Under the pieces are notes generated by a model. That model worked only from the letters and a program-made list of their open reading frames with translations. It did not search any database and was not told the DNA's origin. A DNA stretch of 64,000 nt from positions 3,472,001 through 3,536,000 of the forward strand of contig CM082576.2 of NCBI GenBank assembly GCA_040954595.2, written 5' to 3'. The stretch comes from Balanoglossus misakiensis. Its lineage: Eukaryota > Hemichordata. Positions 58,177 to 64,000 of the stretch are shown piece by piece (the first letter of the stretch is position 1; the number at the start of each line of letters is the position of its first letter). The translations under genes were made by a program, and so were the position numbers.

Positions 58177-61100
58177 ATGCCACCAACAATCCAGAGTGGG
58201 GACAGAAGTAATCGTGACAGGAAGTAAGTGTTTTTCAGTTGTGCACATGCTACAGTGGAGTTACGTTTGTTTTGACCACCATTGACATGCGTAGTAGCGT
58301 GATGTCTGCGCTGTCATGAAACCATACAAGTGAATGAGTGCACACACACGCATGTATCAGAATCCTCGTGACGGTACACGATTTCGCATTAAATTAAAGA
58401 AAATAGAATAAGTTTGTAGACTGTTGAACAATTGCAGAGAATGATTACTTCATTGACATTGGTGTACTAAGCAGTTTGCTGGTTCAGAGATGACATCCTG
58501 TTGGCAATTCCTATTATATACATTTGATATAGTAGGTGTTTTCTTATTCAAACCGTTTATTTTTTTTGTTTATGGACAAGAGAATCGTAGAAATTAATCT
58601 ATTTATGATGTTGTTCACTTTCAGGTCACGTATAACCGGTCCAGGCAGGTGAGTAAACACTTTTGAACCAAATGTCACTTTTCTGTTGTGCGTTTATGAG
58701 TGCTATTTCAAGAAGCATTATGATGCTGGTAAAGTTATATATTTTGTCTCAAACAGATGACACGGCTTGTGTCTAACTAATCCCAACATTGTATCATTCA
58801 GGTCAGATTTGGTGTGTAGGGTCAAGTACTGCAACAACCTTCCAGATATCCCCTTCGATCCCAAGTTTATCACCTACCCGTTCGAACCAAACCGATTCGT
58901 CCAGTACAATGCAACATCTCTGGAAAGATCGTACAAACATGAGTTGCTCACAGAGCATGATCTGGGAGTGACCATTGACCTCATCAATCCAGACACATAC
59001 AAAATTGACCCTAATGGTAAGTGATGTCGTAAGAATAGTGAGACATGCTGCCTTATGATCTGATCATGCTGGCATATCACTCATTGGATGTAGTTACTCT
59101 TGATAATTTTCAAAGACAATTTTAACTCAAAGATGACAATTGCATTTATTCTGTTCCTTCCCATAGCTGTTCTTGATCCAGCTGATGAAAAACTTTTAGA
59201 GGAAGAAATATCGACCCCAGGTGATTCAAAGAGGTACGGCCGTGTGTCTGAACAATTTATTCAGCAGTGCCATGAACGTGACTGGTGTCAATCCTTTAGC
59301 AATATACATTTTGTAATTTGTGTAACCCGTAACTAAGTACGCTTGGTCTCATGACCTGTCTTAAAACATTGCAACAGGTGCCTTTCCTTCATCTGGTATT
59401 TAATGGAAATAAACTGCTGTAGCATGGTTCAGTACACAGAACATGCCAGTGTCATAAATGGACAAAGTTCAGACTCATCTTGAGCATGAGTGACCTCGTT
59501 GGGTCAAGGGTCGGCCTTTATCTCTTTTCCACTTGACTTTCCAGATCGAGGCGGCATGCGAAGACAGTTTCCTGGCTGCGGAAAACTGAATACATATCCA
59601 CAGAATACAACAGATTTACACACAGCAGTGATAAAGCTGAAACAAAGTAAGTACAATAGATGCTGCCAGCCATCGTTGGCCAAATGTCGTTGAATAGTGT
59701 TGATCTCAAGATGCTGCTAAGACTTTATTGAAAGCAGCACTTTCATAGACGCCAGAGGAAGTGTGCATGGTGGAGAGATAACGTTACTCATCCATCTGGT
59801 ATGTTTTATTTCCCATGCAGAGTTGGCGCTAGCCTTCGGAAGCAATTTGCCGATGAAGATCTGTATAAGGTAAGAAATAGATTCAATTGAGAAAATTTCA
59901 TTTAGTTTCAGATATTCTTAGGTGCAGTCCACTTTCAATGTAAATGGAAAATGTTGGTTTTACAATATATGGTAACTTTAATTCCTTAATTGTTATGCCC
60001 GTTCTTGCTTCAGGACCGAGACAGTCAGATTGCCGCTATTGAGAAAACCTTTGACATGGCCAAACAACCGGTAAGTTCAATTTCCCCAGTTATATAATTG
60101 TGTTGTGCAGAGTAACTTCTACAGTGCCGTTGGCTGTAATATGAGTTGTTTCATATTTCAGAGATTACCATAGTGTTGAAATTGAAGTCCATGGCACTAA
60201 TAATTTGTATTCTTCACCCAGATTCTACAGCATTACAGTAAACCCAATGTCACTCCAGTTGAGACCTATCCAGTGTGTCCTGACTTTGACGTAAGTAATC
60301 ACTTTCAGTTTAACCCGTCACATTTACAATACCCACGAGAATTAATATTAGGGTGGAGGTCAGTGCATATTTCTGAGAAATACAAAGCACATGAAGACTG
60401 CAAATCTTTTTTGATATTTCATGTGGTATGTTACTTGAATTTTCCGTGACACAATTTCCTTATGTTTTTATTTTCCCTTTCAGATGTGGATACATCCATG
60501 TGCTCAGGTTATTTTCGACAGTGATCCGGCAGTCAAAGACAAATCTGTGGCCCAGCAAGTGGAAGAGATGTCACAAGCCATGATCAGGTTTGTAACCAAA
60601 TTAGTAAAAACATGTCTACTGTAATGTGAAAAATTTAGCACCTCCTGTACTGGTGTAGTTTGATCCTTACACAGAAAAGTGAGAAAATGAATAGTTTATG
60701 CTGAGCTTTGTCAGCCAGACTGAAAAATATAAATATTTGATATTCTATATTTCTGGGCATTTGTCTGGGAAGACATTTTGTTTTGATGAGAGAGTAATAA
60801 TGCAGCAAAGTAGAGCTAAAAATCTGCCAGTTTTGTACTGTGTTGATATTGCACCCATTTCTTATCATATTCTTTTGTTTCACCTCACAGAGGTATGGTT
60901 GACGAGAGTGGCGAGCAGTTTGTAGGTTATTTCCTACCGACAGATGACACAAAGAGAAAAAGGAAGAGAGATGTTGAAGAGGATATCGAGTATATGCCAG
61001 ATGAAGAGTAAGTTTTTGTCATGCAGGGGGAAACATATCCATCAAACAATGATCGGAAAAGGGGATTTCTCAGTTTAAAGAAGAAAAAGCATTTTGGGGA

Positions 61101-63187
61101 TAATTTGATTGATCATTTTTTATGTCAAACTTCTGCTCTGTCATGGCAGGTACGAATACAAGATGGCGCGTGAATACAACTGGAATGTGAAAAACAAAGC
61201 AACCAAAGGATACGAAGAAAACTATTTCTTTGTCCTCCGACCAGAAGGATTTTTCTACAATGAACTGGAGACAAGGTATGGTGTCAATAGTGACTTGTGC
61301 ACTGGCAGGCTTGGTGTACAGATTCTGGAGGTTCTACTGCTGTCCTCCTGAAATCAATTTCTTCCCAGTTGAATGGATTTTTTATCGATAAGAAAAATGA
61401 AAAAGATTCACAAATGATGACAAAGCTTCAACATGCATCAGTGTGTATCAACCTCGTAGTTTTCACTTGTATGGTGAGATATTTAACCCTGATGGTACAG
61501 CTGGATATGTATATTTGTATAAGTTGGTCTGTCTATATTTCCTTTGTAAAGAGTACGACTGAGTAAAAGACGAGCCAAAGGCGGTATGGTGGCAGGAAAT
61601 TCACAGCTGGTGGTCAAACATCGTGATTTGAATGAACAAGAGACAGCACAACAGGTGAGAGAATACAAGAAACATCAGTATTTCTGAAATAGCGCCCTCT
61701 GTGGTTATGATAACTCATCTGTGAGATTTATTTTTCCATGTAAATCACTCTCTTGATGCTATGACAAGTAAAAAAAACGTGTAAACTACAGTTGAACTGC
61801 ATATAGACGCTGCACAGTGTCCAAGAATATTTGAATTATTTTTGTAAAAGGTGGAAAACTCGCACATCACAGCAATCCAGAGTCAGAACTCATTGTGATT
61901 ATGTACATGTGTATGTGGCGTAGCATTTGTACAAAAATAGACTGCACAAAGGAGCTGCCATGGACAGTTTAAAAACTGATGCGGAACTCACAACATTACC
62001 TCCTGTCCTGTATTAATGACGGCACCAGGGACATCATAATGTAGTGGTGGCTAATGATGTTGTTGTTTTTTCTTAACAGGAGGGAAGGTTGATGCAGCTG
62101 GAACCGGCAATACAAGAGGAGGAAGAACCAGAAGTGGAGGAAGAGGAGATGGAAGGAGAGGTTGAGGTTGAGGAAGAGGGTGAAGGTGAAATTGAGGAGG
62201 AAGAGAGGGAGGGAGAAGAGGAGGAGGAGGAGGAGGTAGAAAAAGAAATTGCAAGTGAAGCAGAAGGTAAGGAGGTGCTCTAAAGACTAACAAATTACTG
62301 ACCGAGAGAAGTGGTTTTTTGCCTGAAATCACATTCCCCACAAAATTTAACTCTCTCCCTAAAATCTTTTTTTTTTTTTTAAATTGAAATTATTTCTGAC
62401 AGGTCGGAAAAGTTCATTTACGATTTCCATGGCTCTTCTCTATTTCATACTGCTATCAATCTTTTATGATCAGCATTTATGATCAGATCCAAAAACTGCC
62501 TGAAGATATAATCTCTGTTTCAATAACCTGGTCAACGTATGAAACTAGACCTTCTCTGTGAGACGGGACCAGATGTAATCGTGAGGTTGAGAATCTCATT
62601 AGTCGAGTCTATTTGTTAAAGTACCGTTTAATTTGTCCTGAATTGTGTAGATAAAGGATGCAGTTCCAAGCAAATGAAGGCTGACTGTCTGCTTGTAAAC
62701 TGTCTCCAGTTTACTGTCATTATCCATGATGATTGTACCATTTTCACAAAGGGGGTGGGTTGCGTGGGAGATGGAGGGGATTGAGTGTTGCTGTGAGAAT
62801 CACTGCCATGGTAACGCTCTGCGCGTGTTATGAAATATCCATGCTTCCAGTTTTCGCGTGAAAGAGGAATGATGATCAGTTACCTCTCTAAGATCATCTC
62901 ACTGTATTGTTGTCTTGCTTCAACTCGCAGAGAGCGGCAGCGAGAGAGAAGCCAGCGAGGGCGAGGAGCAGGCGGAGAGCGCGCAGGAGGCGAACGAGGA
63001 AGCGCAAAGCGAGAACGAAGAGGAGAGCGGAAGCGAGAAAGGTGAGGAGTCCAGCAGCAGTAGCAGCAGCAGCAGTGAGAGTGAGAGCGAAGAAGACGAG
63101 CGAAGGAACGAAGAGGAGATCTTTGGAAGTGCCAGCGAAAGCGAAGATGAAGGCGAGATCAAGAGTGATTCTGATGACAGTGATTAA
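58177..63187 (+). CDS. PAF1: PAF1, RNA polymerase II-associated factor 1
   Basis: PAF1 is the core subunit of the PAF1 transcription elongation complex, which couples Pol II to histone H2B ubiquitination and H3K4 methylation. Coding exons: 58177-58223, 58625-58648, 58802-59016, 59167-59233, 59545-59646, 59821-59869, 60014-60070, 60222-60290, 60484-60587, 60891-61007, 61150-61275, 61552-61654, 62080-62266, 62931-63187 (1524 nt, 507 aa; human 531). Exon 2 is a 24-nt microexon. Family blocks in order are [85 protein letters not shown]-like [32 protein letters not shown] and LSKRRAK. The last two exons encode a Glu-rich then Glu/Ser-rich acidic tail with [14 protein letters not shown], as in vertebrate PAF1. 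Confidence 0.97.
62107..62250 (+). repeat. Nearly pure purine (GAG/GAA) tract in PAF1 exon 13
   Basis: Coding sequence for the Glu-rich tail is almost wholly A and G on the + strand, with only scattered pyrimidines. It encodes runs such as [20 protein letters not shown]. Long polypurine tracts can form triplex structures and are often length-polymorphic. Confidence 0.75.
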
Positions 63188-64000
63188 AATTAAAAGACTT
63201 CTTAGTGGTGGTGTTGCTGGGTTGATTCAAGATCAAAACTGGCATGGAAGCTGAGTGTGACATATAGAGAACATGGTGACTTGGACTGACGTCATCACTG
63301 ACACATGTCCCCGTCACAGACCGCACTTTGTCAGTGGACGAATGACATTTCGATTTTGTACATAGCTTAAACTGCCACTTTATTCAGGAAACAAAATCAT
63401 GTTTAATGAACATATTTAGCATCTCTGAAAAAATATTACGCAGCTTCATTGATTCTTGGGGGTAATCACCAACATGAACTGCTGTAAAAGCATTTATATT
63501 GATGTTGGCTACACTAATGCATTTCCTGAATGCACCTCAGTCACTGAACTCTGCACAAGCAAAATGGCCCTGTGGCTTTCGATTTCAGTGACACATAGAA
63601 TATAAGCAAGACTTTGGGTGTTAAAGGACTTGCTTGTACTATCTAGGTGGCTACTCTTGGAGTTTGGAAATGAGAAGTTACTTGACCTCTGAACTCAAAT
63701 TAGCATGCGCTCAATACCAAAGCAGTACTTTGCATATGCTGGTATTGGGCAAAGGTTACCGTGACTGATGTTGACTTCAGGAAGAAGTCAGCCAGTCAGT
63801 CAGTCAGTCCACAAATATGGCAACAACAGACAAAGACTATTTTAAGAGATTGGTATTTAAGGGTACAAGTTCATTTTAGGAGAGGGGTCAAAATCATACA
63901 AGTTTTTCTTAATGTTACATTATATGAAAATATTGATAAATAAAACATTTCATAAAACCTGTGTCAGGCTTGTCAAGTCTACATAATAAAATTATTTGAA
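63188..64000 (+). other. PAF1 3' UTR
   Basis: Non-coding after the PAF1 stop codon. Canonical AATAAA signals occur at 63939-63944 and 63985-63990. A short (CAGT)n array lies at about 63793-63809. The real end may be just inside or just past the window edge. Confidence 0.6.
63939..63944 (+). terminator. Candidate PAF1 poly(A) signal AATAAA
   Basis: First canonical signal after the PAF1 stop codon, about 750 bp downstream. A second copy is at 63985-63990. Confidence 0.5.

Noticed and set aside
62051-62341. Proline/leucine-rich minus-strand frame
   Set aside because: It is the reverse of the GAG-rich PAF1 exon; a polypurine tract always gives such an antisense frame.
62920-63162. Ser/Leu-rich minus-strand frame
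   Set aside because: Antisense shadow of the acidic Ser/Glu tail of PAF1.

Overview
This is a 64 kb window of a eukaryotic nuclear genome. Its genes are split into many exons with GT-AG introns, it is AT-rich between genes, and most bases are non-coding. The gene content points to an invertebrate deuterostome. It holds a TALPID3 orthologue, an LC3C-type ATG8, the SAGA subunit TAF6L, and two ST6GalNAc I/II-type sialyltransferases. My best guess is an acorn worm, with amphioxus as the alternative; I cannot settle the species from sequence alone.

Layout on + coordinates: (1) 145-8205 (+) is the 3' part of TALPID3/KIAA0586 (13 exons, 979 codons plus stop; the 5' part lies outside the window). 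(2) 8.2-14 kb is non-coding and contains a G-run-rich transposon-like element at 9385-10187 with inverted ends and a TAA target duplication. (3) 16224-18817 (-) is an LC3C-like gene (125 aa) that ends exactly on the glycine used for lipid conjugation. (4) 22448-27175 (-) is TAF6L (645 aa). (5) 32782-41108 (+) is complete mitochondrial pyruvate carboxylase (1191 aa). (6) 43359-45095 (+) is DMAC2, a complex I assembly factor (264 aa). (7) 45699-49361 and 50709-55078 (both -) are two tandem sialyltransferases (501 and 466 aa); a decayed third copy lies at about 55977-56158. (8) 56841-57795 (-) is MED29 and 58177-63187 (+) is PAF1. These last two are head to head, 381 bp between start codons, as in human 19q13.2.

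I built each gene model by joining exons at GT/AG sites and checking phase. Every complete model closes to a whole number of codons with one open reading frame, which is strong internal support. Transcription start sites, UTR ends and most regulatory calls are inferred.

The window is not one functional system. It mixes a ciliary/Hedgehog gene, autophagy, RNA polymerase II co-regulators (TAF6L, MED29, PAF1), mitochondrial metabolism (PC, DMAC2) and a young Golgi glycosyltransferase cluster. The most notable observations are the pre-processed LC3C C-terminus, an apparent gene-conversion patch over the sialylmotif-L exon of the two sialyltransferases, their 8-nt first coding exons, the third-copy relic, the G-run transposon-like element, and a 42-bp perfect inverted repeat in LC3C intron 1.
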